DNA from: Prochilodus magdalenae | Taxonomy: Eukaryota > Chordata > Actinopteri > Characiformes > Prochilodontidae | DNA length: 64,000 nt | Direction of reading: 5' to 3' | Assembly: GCA_024036415.1 (NCBI GenBank) | Contig: JAMWET010007215.1 | Coordinates: forward strand, 1-64,000 | Notes under the pieces: generated by a model | Told to the model about the DNA's origin: nothing | Seen by the model: only the letters and a program-made list of their open reading frames with translations | Database searches by the model: none | Program-made: the position numbers and the translations under genes | Shown here: positions 9,989-21,700 of the stretch, piece after piece | How positions within the stretch are numbered: the stretch's first letter is position 1 | Layout: every line of letters begins with the position of its first letter

Positions 9989-12536
9989 AACCCTGTGGAT
10001 GTTTTAGAACATCATTAATGAATAAGAATTAATTAATATTTTACTTATATTTTAGGTTTGACCTGACGTTTTTAAAGAGAGATATGTAAGACCAAGGATG
10101 CCGTTTGCATCCCTGGAAAGCAAATCTTATACATGATTATAACACTCTCCATCATACAGCTCTCCTTCAACTATTGTTTCCTTTATGACTGTATAATGTA
10201 CTATATAAGCTGTATATACAATATCTACATTATACTGCATTGCCTTACCCTGGACACTATCCAAAAAATAATAGAAAATAAGTCATCGTTTCCATGTACC
10301 AAGTGCATTTTTCTTAACATAACATTAAACTGGAGATTTTTCTATAGCAATGGGGAGTGAGAGTTATACAAATGCTGTACAATATCATGAATTCACAAGT
10401 GTTCATCTCTAAAATCAGTGCAATTGAAAGATTTCATGTCCTATTGCTTTCATAACTGCATAATGTACAATATTTTCCAAAACACAGCAGGGCCAGTAAT
10501 AAGAAATCAATGGGTAAAAGACCAAGAAAGGATATATATTTTTTCTCCTTCACCATAAGAAAACCCTTAATATAACTGTGTGTTCCTCTTACTGATTTCT
10601 TTACCCTGGTTCACCCCAGTTTCACACTCTTTCTCAGTGTCTCTTTTCCTTGCTCACCAGGGAGCTAGAGAGAGGTGGAGACCTTAAATGATCTGACCCA
10701 ACAGTGTGGTCTCTAGCTCAGACAGCAGGTGTCGAGACACATTTGGCCGACTCAGTGCTTCTCATTGGACATGGAGATTAGGAAGGGAATGGTTTGTGCA
10801 CATTGCCTGGGCAGTTCTGGAATGGGTGGTTTGGGGAAGTCTGAATCTGAACAGCTCTCTTGGTTGCTTTTAGTAGTTCTGTACAGGGATTATAAAGCTG
10901 GTATCCAAGCAGACTGCAGTAAATCAGCCATGCTCATTTGAACAATGTGCTATCTGAGAATGCTTACTCTAGATGAGGGATGACAAGCCACTGAAAGAGG
11001 AGCCACAAACTGCAACACTAAATATAGCGCTTTGGCTGCTGGAGCCACTTTGTAAATAAATCTCACGGAGCCAAACGGCTACTCTGAGACACTTCCTCTG
11101 CTACACTGATTCTTACGCTAAGGGTTTGTCCTCATTAGCTTGCCTGTTAATCTACTGATTGCATACTTTGTAGTCCAGGGAGGCCTAAGTGAGGGAGTTA
11201 AATAATGCAGAGGGATGATTCTTTAATGGTCACTCATTAAATTACTTACTGTGAGGTTGAAAGTCTTGAGAGAGGTGGACTACATTACAGCTTTAAAAGC
11301 AGGCTGTGAAAAATGCACAAGGTGAGCATTCAGCTATTTTGTAATGTACTACCAGGGATCACCCCAGGTGCAAAATAATAGACTGAGGAGCAATTGACAA
11401 GTATAGTTTCTAGGCTAAGCTCATTAAATACTGAGACTTAATGTTCAGTAAAGAGCTACAATGCAAACCGCATTATTCTTAAGTTATAGAATTGTTTACT
11501 AAATCTCTGGAAACTGGCCATTTAAGGGGTTAATGTGCATCACTGGTTTGTGTGAGCACTGGGGACTAAAAGATGTGACAACAGAATGTAAACTGGCATT
11601 CATGATTTTACAAGAAAGTGTCTATGATTTTAATTTAGCTGCATTGTCTTATATCCATTTATTGCATTTGCAGGTAGCATTTTCTTAATGTAATGAATTT
11701 AATTTTGTGTAACAGAAGTGACATTCTGGAAGGAGCAGGACTGCCAGGGCTTTCTATTTCACAAAAGCTAATCAATATGAAAATGCCTACATTTTAGAAA
11801 AGTGCTATGCTGTGCCATATTTTGATCTGGTAATTATCTAAATTATTTGACATTTTCCACAATGTACACAGAAGTACCCAAAAGGGTCATACAGTCCTAC
11901 TGCACATGACAAAGTAGCCCAATTCCATAGGTAAACAAAGACTTCCAAATACTAACGCCCAATTACAAAAATGTTAGGACAATAGGTAAAGTGCAAACAA
12001 AAACAGAAAGCAGTGATTTCTAATGTAGTTAAATAAATTAAGAAAACAGTACAGATAAAAACATTTCCTTTATCAACTTCATTATATTTCATTAACATAC
12101 ACTTATTCCGAAATTGATGCCTGTAGCCCTTTTTTTAAAAGCTGTGCAAATTAAGACAAGAAATCTTGTAAAAGGCCAGAAACATGTGATGCAGTCATGA
12201 GCATCCTGGAAAGGCCTTGTCCATTAAACAAGAAAAATGTGGACTCGCCATTTCACCAAAAATCTAAAAAAGCAAAAAAAAACAACATTCCCCATCTAAG
12301 TATTTTAGATATTTCACACTTGTTAAAAGATTTAGGGAATTGGGTGAAACCTAGCAACGACTCAAAATTACAAATGAATGACCATGGTCTTCAACTCCTC
12401 AGATTGAACTTTAAAAATGGGCATGCTTCGGTAATTGACATCACCACATAGGCTCTTTTAACAAACTACTGGTAATAAACAGTGTATTCCTGCATCTGCA
12501 AATGTGAGTTAAAACTGTACTATGCACAGAAGAAGT
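9989..12536. other. Non-coding stretch, no recognisable feature
   Basis: AT-rich DNA, presumably within an intron of the ZMAT4-like gene on the minus strand. I checked both strands for a second zinc-finger exon (the continuation after VAHYE) and did not find one. No transposon ends or tandem arrays were recognised. Confidence 0.6.
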
Positions 12537-12664
12537 CAGTATGTCCACAGTATTGCCTGCGTTTCAGATCCATGATTTGTCTTTATCCCTCACAGGCATG
12601 CTGGAGTGTGCTTTGTAGGCTTCACATATCTTATACACACATCTAAAAGTATTTATAGAGTACT
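12537..12664 (+). repeat. Left arm of a 128-bp inverted repeat
   Basis: The reverse complement of this segment matches 14308-14433 with only three substitutions and one 2-bp gap by my count. It starts cagtatgtccacag and its inner end (agtact) abuts the truncated Tc1-B copy. It is not a terminal repeat of a transposon family I know. Confidence 0.92.
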
Positions 12665-13121
12665 TCTGGAGTGGCCTAAGTAGGTGACACAAGACCTCCA
12701 GACCTAAACCTTATAGAAAATCTTTGGAGGGAGCTGAAACACCGTGTTTTTCAGCGACAGCCCAGAAACCTGGCTGATCTGGAGAAGATCTGTGTGGAGG
12801 AATGGGCCAAAATCCCTGCTGCAGTGTGTGCAAACCTAAAACCAAAACTACAGGAAACTTTTGACCTCTGTAATTGCAAACAAAGGCTACTGCACCAAAT
12901 ATTAACATTGATTTTCACAGGTGTTCAAATACTTATTTGCAGCAGTAACACACAAATAAATTATTAAAAAATCATACATAGTGATTTCCGGATTTTTTAT
13001 TTTAGGTCATGTCTCTCACAGTGGACATGCACCTAAGATGAAAATTTCAGAACCCTCCATGAAATCTAAGTGGGAGAACTTGCAAAGTCGCAGGGTGTTC
13101 AAATACTTATTTTCCTCACTG
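12664..13121 (+). mobile_element. 5'-truncated Tc1-like element, family B
   Basis: Only the last third of the element is left: the end of the transposase gene ([17 protein letters not shown] text at about 12700-12740, then [14 protein letters not shown], ending ...TKY stop near 12903) and the 3' terminal repeat ending cctcactg at 13121. Its sequence closely follows the copy at 25996-27336. The left edge coincides with the inner end of a 128-bp inverted repeat, so the truncation and that repeat may have arisen together. A frameshift sits near 12840 (aaacctaaaaccaaaac). Confidence 0.88.
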
Positions 13122-13129
13122 TATATATA

Positions 13130-14196
13130 CACTGCTCAAAAAAAAAAAAAAAGGGAACACTCAAATAACATATCCTAGATCTGAATTAATGAAATATTCT
13201 CATTGAATACTTTGTTCTGTACAAAGTTGAATGCACTGACAACAAAATAACACAAAAATCATCAATGGAAATCAAATTTATTAACCAATGGAGGCCTGGA
13301 TTTGGAGTCACACACAAAATTAAAGTGGAAAAACACACTACAGGCTGATCCAACTTTGATGTAATGTCCTTAAAACAAGTCAAAATGAGGCTCATTATTG
13401 TGTGTGGCCTCCACGTGCCTGTATGACCTCCCTACAATGCCTGGGCATGCTCCTGATGAGGTGGCGGATGGTCTCCCGAGGGATCTCTTCCCAGACCTGG
13501 ACTAAAGCATCCGCCAATTCCTGGACAGTCTGTGGTGCAACGTGACATTGCTGGGTGGAGCGAGACATGATGTCCCAGATGTGCTCAATCGGATTCAGGT
13601 ACTAATGGCAGTCGGGATACCTCTGGCGAGCACATGGAGCGCTGTGCGGCCCTCCAAAGAAATGCCACCCCACACCATTACTGACCCACTGCCAAACAGT
13701 GGCCCACTGACCCACTGCCATGCTGAAGGATTTTGCATGCAGCAGATTTTGCAGGCAGCACATGCACATTTGTGGCCTGCTGGAGGTAATTTTGCAGGGC
13801 TCTAGCAGTGCTCCTCCTGTTCCTCCTTGCACAAAGGCATAGGCAGCGGTCCTGCTGCTGGTTTGTTGCCCTCCTACGGCCTCCCCCACGTCTCCTGCTG
13901 TACTGGCCTGCCTCCTGGTAGCGCCTCCAGGCTCTGGACACTACGCTGACAGACACAGCAAACCTTCTTGCCACAGCTCGCATTGATGTGCCATCCTGGA
14001 TGAGCTGCACTACCTGAGCCACTTGTGTGGGTTGTAGAGTCCGTCTCATGCTACCACAAGTGTGAAAGCACCACCAACATTCAAAAGTGACCAAAACATC
14101 AGCCAGAAAGCATAGATACTGAGAAGTGGTCTGTGGTCCCCACCTGCAGAACCACTCCTTTATTGAGTGTGTCTTGCTAATTGCCAATAATTTCCA
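13130..14196 (-). mobile_element. Truncated Tc1-like element, family C
   Basis: The 3' terminus is at 13130 (cactgctcaaaaaa... gggaacac), separated from the end of the Tc1-B copy by only tatatata. The element reads on the minus strand. Its 5' terminal repeat is absent: sequence stops at 'ggaaattattggcaattagc' beside a TA run (14196-14212). There is an internal deletion in the catalytic region. The same family supplies the copy at 58271. Confidence 0.9.
13395..14049 (-). pseudogene. Tc1-C transposase pseudogene, internally deleted
   Basis: The start codon at 14049 opens [20 protein letters not shown], a helix-turn-helix domain, followed by an arginine-rich linker ([12 protein letters not shown]). 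The frame is intact for over 100 residues. The middle is scrambled and shortened between about 13600 and 13740, removing the second catalytic Asp region. The C-terminal box with the Glu codon (13586-13584, text PIEHIWDIM) survives in another frame, and the gene ends near a TAA at 13397-13395. The upstream in-frame ATG at 14187 is not needed; MRRTL is the usual start of this family. Non-functional. Confidence 0.88.
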
Positions 14197-14307
14197 TATA
14201 TATATATATATATAGCTGCATTTAATTTAGATGGCATCAAGCCATTGCATTAACCTGGCACACGCATTTTGCACCGTCTGTGGCCAATTTATCAAGACGA
14301 GCGAAAA

Positions 14308-14433
14308 AGTACTCTATATACTTTTAGATGTGTGTATAAGATATGTGAGGCCTACAAAGCACACTCCAGCATGCCTGTGAGGGATAAAGACCAATCATGG
14401 ATCTGAAACACAGGCAATACTGTGGACATACTG
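14308..14433 (-). repeat. Right arm of a 128-bp inverted repeat
   Basis: Mirror partner of 12537-12664 (about 97-98% identical). The outer end runs into a short local duplication, tgtggacatac repeated at about 14420-14442. The segment 14213-14307 between the Tc1-C remnant and this arm holds nothing recognisable. Confidence 0.92.
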
Positions 14434-14654
14434 TGGACATACAGACTGATACAGTGTCCTAATACTTAACCTTAAAAGAACATAAAATAAGTTAAATTTT
14501 AACCCCATTTGAATGCTAAAGATAAATTTGAAAAACTGAGCACATAAATCTAAGTGGTAAAGCACATGTGCATATGTACATGGGAGAAAAAAGAGCAGTA
14601 AGTGAGCAAGATTGTCCAGTGTGCCTGATGCATGTGTGGTATATGAAGCTTCAC

Positions 14655-14759
14655 CTCATAGTGTGCAACGCGTTGTGACTCAGAGATGAGCTGGGCATTG
14701 CAGATGTTGCAGTAGCTCTCTGTGAAGAGTCCTCCATCTCCAACCCCTGCAGACTTCAT
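14655..14759 (-). CDS. zmat4: First coding exon of a ZMAT4-like zinc-finger gene
   Basis: The exon is bounded by a consensus acceptor (pyrimidine tract, tttcag, then ATG at 14759) and a GTGAAG donor after 14655. Its 105 bases give exactly 35 codons: [10 protein letters not shown], then [18 protein letters not shown] and QRVAHYE. This matches the N-terminus of vertebrate ZMAT4 (MKSS..., ending [15 protein letters not shown]) as I remember it, and ZMAT3 less well. The matrin/U1-type C2H2 finger uses Cys17, Cys20 and His33; the second His must come from the next exon, which lies beyond the left edge. The family binds nucleic acid, probably double-stranded RNA, in the nucleus; this function is known from relatives, not shown here. 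The phase-0 donor also fits. The paralogue (a or b) is undetermined. Confidence 0.9.
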
Positions 14760-17700
14760 CTGAAAGCAACAGCACCAGCACACATAGTCAGAACCTGTAA
14801 GGTGCATTGCATTTTTTGTCGTTTTTCACTGTCAGCTTGCACACACATTTAATTAACAACTTTAACTTTTTATCAACTTCTCACCTCATCTGTGGGTGAT
14901 AATCATCAAGCTATTTAAAATGCATGACAGCTCGGTTACTCTATTCTAAGGCTCATCTTTGATAAAACATCTGTCAGTGCTTAGCTGTCTTAAAAGATAT
15001 CTTGCATGAGCATATGAAAAAAGTAGAGTTCAACAGTATGATCCTCAGCTCTGTTTACTCATATGACAACTGAATTTACGCTCCAAATTTCAGTGCAGAA
15101 ATTTTGTCCTGCTTCCCTAGCACAAGCTTTTGGATAGAGGCCGTGTACCCATGGATTTACCTGATGATAGAGAAAAGTCATTTTTGTTTCCATGCCTTCT
15201 AAGGTGTTAAAACTCTTATATCCTTACATACAGATGATACACAGATGACGTATATCAGTAATACACAAACCCTGGTCTTGCTAACAGCACTTGGTCTCAC
15301 ACATCAGACAGTAAACTATGGTCTTCATATTTCATATTTTTCTCATAAGGTTCATACTTAACGTTCATTTTACTGTGCTATGATAATTGTTTGCACCGAA
15401 CTGTCAATCAAAATAATTGTTTGGATTTGCATGGGGTCAGAAAGGCAAACTGAAAAATGTTGCATATCATGCCTAAAAGCTCATGTTCTGCTCATAGCAT
15501 TTGAAATGTCATGCAGAATTGATGGGGCACATTTGAAAAAGTATTGTAATTATCAGACTAAAAGCCCTCACAAATATATCTGTTTGGAAGAGATGACCTG
15601 ATTTTCAATGGGTCTAAATGAGCTGCTTTACCTTCTCGTATGAACAGCCAACAGCATGTGTTTGCTGGGATTTGCCAAATGATAAAGGAAACTAAGTTTT
15701 GTTACCATGTAGGAAATATATCCCTTTAAATGAATTAGTAACAGGGCAGCTGTAGGGCAGATTCACACAGGCCTTGTTTGGTGGATCTCTATCAGACATT
15801 TTCTTTAGTTCTGTATATTTTGACTCCACCTGTATTTGAGTGCACAACAAACATCTAACCACTGGTCTGACAAAAAGTGCATGTCTCCATCTACTTCCAA
15901 AAGAACCTGATTCAGTTTGCTACATTTTCAAATGCATTTTCATGTTGGTCTGCACCAGATGAGGACATTGACACATGCTTTTCTTCCTCTTCTAGCAGCA
16001 CATCAGCACTCTACTGTTCATGTAAGCTGCCTGTTTTAATATCTGACTATTCACAGATGGTCATATCATACCTGCAGCACAAATGGCTGCTAATTCCTGG
16101 CAGATAAGCAATAAAATAACAGTGAGGTAAAGTGTTTCATTTTGGCACATGGATCGTAGAATGTATTGCATCAGCGACCTAACTGTTTCAGTCAAATTGA
16201 GCTTTGCCTGTGATACTCATTAATGTAGTTTTATTTCAAACATTGGCAAATGTAAGAGTCACAGAGCATTTGTATCCCTGCAAAACCTCTGACATAAAAA
16301 CACTGATGTAATTTAATACATTTTAGCTGTTGTTTTCCAAGTCCTATTCCTAACACTACATCTGTAACAATCAGTTGTTCAACGGTTTGAAGATCTGAGG
16401 ATATATTATAGAGGACTGTCTATAAAAAGAGGAACAGACCTTTTTAATTGACTGAAATGTAATGACAATTTCACTATAAATGATGCAAAAAACAAACAAA
16501 AAAGACACCTACAATGTGTTGAAAAGCAGAAAGCAGTTTCATACTACCAGCTGCATGCACAAGGCCAGTCTCTGCAAAGCACTCATTTGACAAAAGCATT
16601 TTAATTTAAGCTTAAAGCATTATTTGCTCCTTGAGGATTCAACCAACTGAGATCAGGCAGGTGTAGAGCTTTGAGCTATCCAGTTTAGTTTAAGGAGTTA
16701 AACCCTGTTCTTCACATTCAACTAAAACATTCAGTGCACAATTAGCCCCCTGTTTCTGAAAGTCCTCTTTGTGATGGTTAAGAACATTCTGGACTTTCTA
16801 ATTAGCTCAACAGTGGGCTAGAGAATGAACAGCGATAGAATGAGCAGTCGTTTTCAACGTGATCTTTTGTGGAACCAACTGAGAACACCACAGAGAACAG
16901 CCTGTTTGAAGTAATGGCTCGGATGCAAGCTCTGATACACATACTGCGCATTCTCTTCCCATCAGCAATACATCAAAATCATCACTGTGTTGAACCAAAA
17001 CCATTTCTAATGAAGAGGCAGCTGTTATAACCTTGATGGAAATGACAGTGGATCACAATGCTGTTAAGGCAATGAGTATCATATAATTTTCCATTCACTT
17101 TGATGAACTGTGAGATCTTTGATTTGGTCCCTACTTCAATAACAGGCCCTCTGACTGCAATCAGACATGACCCACTTTTCAATTATTATCTTCCTGTCAT
17201 AACAGAAATGGTGAGAAAAATGAATGATACAATCGGATAGAAAGAAAGCTGCTTGCATTTCCATTTAGGAGCATCCAGATGGGACTCAGTGTGAAGAGAA
17301 GTAAAAAGGTGCAATTAAGCTTACAGGGCTGCTATATAGATGATGGGAATTGACATTCAAAGTATTTACTAGCCTCACAACAGATTTTAAAGCTAATTCT
17401 CACAGTATGTCTTTTCTCAGGGGATATCTACAATCAAATAGCAACCTACTTTCGGCAATTCAAGAGAAAATGCACAATTGGCAAAGTCTGCTTTGGGGGG
17501 AAATTAAATTGATGCGTGAACTTTTAGAGTATTCATTTTGTTTTTGTGTCTGTTTTTACTTTACTTTTTTGTTTAGCTCTTTTTATAGTGTTATTGTGTA
17601 TAGCTAATTATGGCTCCAGCATGTCAACAAGCAATGAGTTCAGGCCTGCCCCAAATGTAAAATTGCAAAATATTATAAAAAACAGTTTAAGGTCTGACAG

Positions 17701-18554
17701 TTTAATACTACATAGTTCAGACCTCTTTGAACATGTTTCAAGTAGCTATTTTCTAACACATCTCAAAATATCCTTTACACAGACTTTAACTGACATGCTT
17801 TTTTCAGTTATTGCAGATTTCACTGTAGCCAGCATTTTGTCCAACATATTGCCTAGCTAATTAACAAACTAATGGCACTATAACCGTCCAATCTATATTA
17901 GATCACGTGTGGCTTTAGGTTTACATTAAAAGGCAGTCAAAGTTTTGAGGAAAAATAGATAAATGTTAATCTTCTGACACCTCACTTAATAGTATTAGCT
18001 TACTCACAGCATAACTTACTTTATATCTTTAAACTGGAAAACACACCAATTGCATAGACTAAGTTAGCAGATACCAGACGTAAAGATTTAACAAATGTGA
18101 TGTGCTTTCTTACATTTAGTCTATGTTATTAGAGCAAAAAAGTTGAACCCTCTTTTTCTGGCTGCTTTCCTTGATTTTGCTCTGATCTTTCATCCGGTAT
18201 CCATAAATAGATCCACATGCTGGTCAGCTCTGCAGATGTATTTGGTGTGTCTCTGGGCTATAGATGTAAAAAAATCAAGTAAAGAAAAATTCATTCAATG
18301 AGAATTTTCTCCTTTTTGAGAGATGGCAGCAGTGCAGTGCATTAAATAATCCAGATCAGAAATTGTAGGTAATGTGCACATCAAGCACTGGGCTAAGGAC
18401 CAATATGTGATCTCAGTGATTCTGAGTATGGCATGATTGTTGAAGCCAGGAGGTTATGGTTTGATTACTTTTATAACTGATCTCCTGGGGTTTTCATACA
18501 CAACAGTATGTAAAATGTAATCAGAATAGTGCAACAAAGAAAAACATCCATTGA

Positions 18555-18765
18555 GCGACAGTTGACGTACCTAGGTCTGAATCTAATAGAATACATTTGG
18601 GATATAGTAGACTTGGAGATTTACAGCAAGTGCACTTGTTGGAACTGCATGACGCTGTCATGTCAAGATGAACCAGAATCTTAAGTGAATGTTGCCAATA
18701 TATTGTGGAACTAAAGCCACTTACTGAGTACTGAATCTGTTCTGAATGGAAAGTATTAGCACAGT
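18555..18765 (+). mobile_element. Decayed Tc1-like transposase fragment
   Basis: The plus strand shows the sequence of a transposase C-terminus: 'ctgaatctaatagaatacat' then 'ttgggatatagtag' (the LNPIE(H/Y)(L/I)WD box), later 'aactgcatgacgctgtcatg' and 'gaatgttgccaatat'. This is the order in a fish Tc1 family different from A-D. Stops and indels occur throughout; neither end is present. Confidence 0.6.
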
Positions 18766-21700
18766 GTTCATAATACAGTGCTAGGTAAGTTTATATGTTT
18801 ATCCAATTTGCAACACAGCCACATGAGCACTGCACTTCAGAGATATGGCTAGAGGATAAAAGCTAAGAGGCAGTTAAGTGGTACAATAATTTTGCATCTC
18901 ATTGCTAACAGCTTGTATTATACTGCTGGCATCTCACTTAATGTACAGTTAGAGTTAAAAATCAGGCTTAAATGCTTCTTAATATCACACATATGTCTGT
19001 GTGAATAATAAAACTAAGTCCCAAATCTACATTTTAAATTTGCTGGATAAATGGAATGGGGGTGAGGAATGGGTTAGTAGAGAGCAGACTTTATCTCAGG
19101 AACTCTTTCAGAAATGCACATTCTGCAATTATCCAACAACAGCTTCCTGGCCTACAATGTATGAAAATGTCTTTCCATCCTACAGGATGATCTAAATGAT
19201 GAATAAATATGCATAACTGCTGAGGAAACCTTTTCATGGGTCTCATTTCTTAGATGTCAAGGCCTGTAAGCAACAGCGTACTGAGACCAAACAGGTTGTT
19301 ATTCAGTATGTGATCATATTGTATCACGATAATCAGCGTACAGGTTACTCATGTGAAGGCCTTATCTTCATCTGTGATGTGACATCATTCCTCCCTCTGC
19401 CATCTGTCTCCATGCGCTCCTTTCTGCTGGGTGTGACTATACAGAGAGAGCATCTAAGCGGGCTCACCGTAATGTTATTCTGGCTGACGTGCGGACCTAG
19501 TCAGGCTGTCCTCACACTATGCACAGTGAGAGCATATTCTTCCCCTGATGCTCTTCTAGTCTTTCCTCTCTCCTCAACGTCTATTCTTTAAACATTTTCA
19601 TTTTGGTGCACCCTTCCCGTCCCTGTCAGGCAGTGAATAAAGACTTTCTTTGTGATAAAGAGCTGTATTGTACAGCATCAGGGCTCAGTGATGAATTCTG
19701 TGAGGAGACGGTGACAGAGAAAGGCTGGGATAGACAGAGAGACACACAGAGGGTGATGGATAGCGAGAGCTGGCCGACCTCCACAAAACCAGCAGCTCTC
19801 ACTGCGTTTTAATCGCAGCCCAGCTTTTTAGAGAAAATTCTATCTTCAAAGTAGCCAGGTTTCACTGGCAGAGGTAGAGATGAGAATAAGATGACTCTGA
19901 TTCATCTGTCTGCTCTGCAGGTGGGCTTTTTGCACCTTTCCCACCCCCACTCCATAATACAACGCCTGAGGGAGGAAAATGTCAGGCCTCTTGGCTTGCT
20001 ACATTCAGTGCCTCATTCAGTCACTTATACTTTGGACTCAGCTGTGTTTGTGGGTTTTTTTTTTTTTTGACCTCTGCAGTGGCCCTCGACTCAAAAATGA
20101 CACCTTACTTGTCAAGTCTGGGATGCACCTGCTGTCATGAACATTCACTTTATATCCAGGTCTCTTATGACAGCATCAGCCTGTGGATTTGATCCAAACA
20201 AAAGACCCATGCCTAAATATAAAGCCCTGTTGAGTTGTACAGAGATATATTATTATGCATTATAATGGGGTGTGTGAGAAATAAGATGCAGCTCAGTCTA
20301 AAAACGGTCTGGTAGAGATTACTAGAGATAACCATTATAATATGCACCCCATGTAACAGTATCATGCAATTTGATCATCATCGATTACATGGGCCAGTGC
20401 TTCTTCATTAATGACATCATACAGTGATAACATTATCACAGCAAGCTTTTTTTCGGAGACCTAAATGTCTCTAAGTATCTGCCTTGTGTATCTAGCTCTG
20501 TGGAAAGACAGACCCTGATACGCATGTAGAGAAAGCGCGTATGTAAATGCTATTCATTTTGGCAGGCCAGAGACTCTGAGGATCCCTCTGCTGGCACCAG
20601 CTCCATGCGCCGTACTTCTTCAAAGCATCATGGCCCTAAAAAGTTGATGAGTGCTTTTTTGGCTGGGCTGGCTGAGTGAGGGGGACATTAAAAATACATC
20701 TGCAAGAACACGAAAGAGATCTGGGCCGCCATGCTCCCTTCACCCTCCTTTTCTTTCACCACCCCGTGGAAAAGTGCATGAAGCTAAAAATCTCTTTAGC
20801 TTTTTCATGAATGATGAGCAGTTCAAGCTGTCAAAGGTTTGGATGCACCAAAATGCCCCTCTGGCATGCACTTTAGTCATGAGCAGCTACAAGAAAACAA
20901 TTGCAGATCTAGAGAATTTTATGCAGCCTCTTTTGTCAACAGCTATAATATCGCTTCTGTTAGCACTGTAACAAAACCAAATTTTTAAAAACAGAAGTGA
21001 CAGCCAGAGGTCACTTCAGCCCGCTGATCATCAAATGCTAACCTACTGCAAAGTAAAAGTCACACAATGCATTCACACAACACAAACATGTTTGGCTTTT
21101 AATGGATCCTTATGAAAATAAAAGAGACTACAACTAGACAAAATATTCGGATTTATCCGTAAATCCCTAAAATAATAAACTTTAGGCAAAATGTTGTGGT
21201 AGCTGAGAGGCAGAGTTGCTGCCACCGGTGACAAGACCTGTGCTTCTTCTGTGATTAAGCAAAGGTGTGTGCGAATAGAGGAGGAGCATGGGTAGTTTAA
21301 GGACTGTCTTTCTTTGGTGTTGAGAGAGACGATGATAATGGCCACTTGGCCACACACATGGCAATGAGAGACAGTGAGAGCTGAATAAAAACTTTTTAGC
21401 TGCATATTCAAGCTTGTTTTGGTTTCATTTTCACCTTTCACCAGTGTGTGTATCTCTGAGCATCTCGTTAGGTTTCCAAGTCAAAGTATGCCACCCTGTC
21501 CCTGGCGGAGCCACAATGCACTTAATACAATCCAATGGTTAAAAATAAGGGCAAAAGGGTTTTACTGATTATTTTTAGCCATTTTTATCCAATGCATTTT
21601 ATAAGTTGGCTGAAATAATGTTTGATTAAATGACTGCATGGAAAATATTTACATCTCAGTAATTATAACAAAGAGCAGCCATAGCAGTTCTTAAATAATG

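Noticed and set aside
12197..12451. 84-codon plus-strand open frame.
   Set aside because: No motif, lysine/asparagine-rich as expected from AT-rich DNA, and no regulatory or splice context.
9989..12536. Second coding exon of the ZMAT4-like gene (continuing after VAHYE).
   Set aside because: I looked on the minus strand for the KHA-type continuation with a preceding acceptor and found none; it probably lies outside the window.
21073..21441. 122-codon minus-strand open frame.
   Set aside because: No domain, no splice context, and Lys/Ile/Ser-rich composition typical of random AT-rich DNA.
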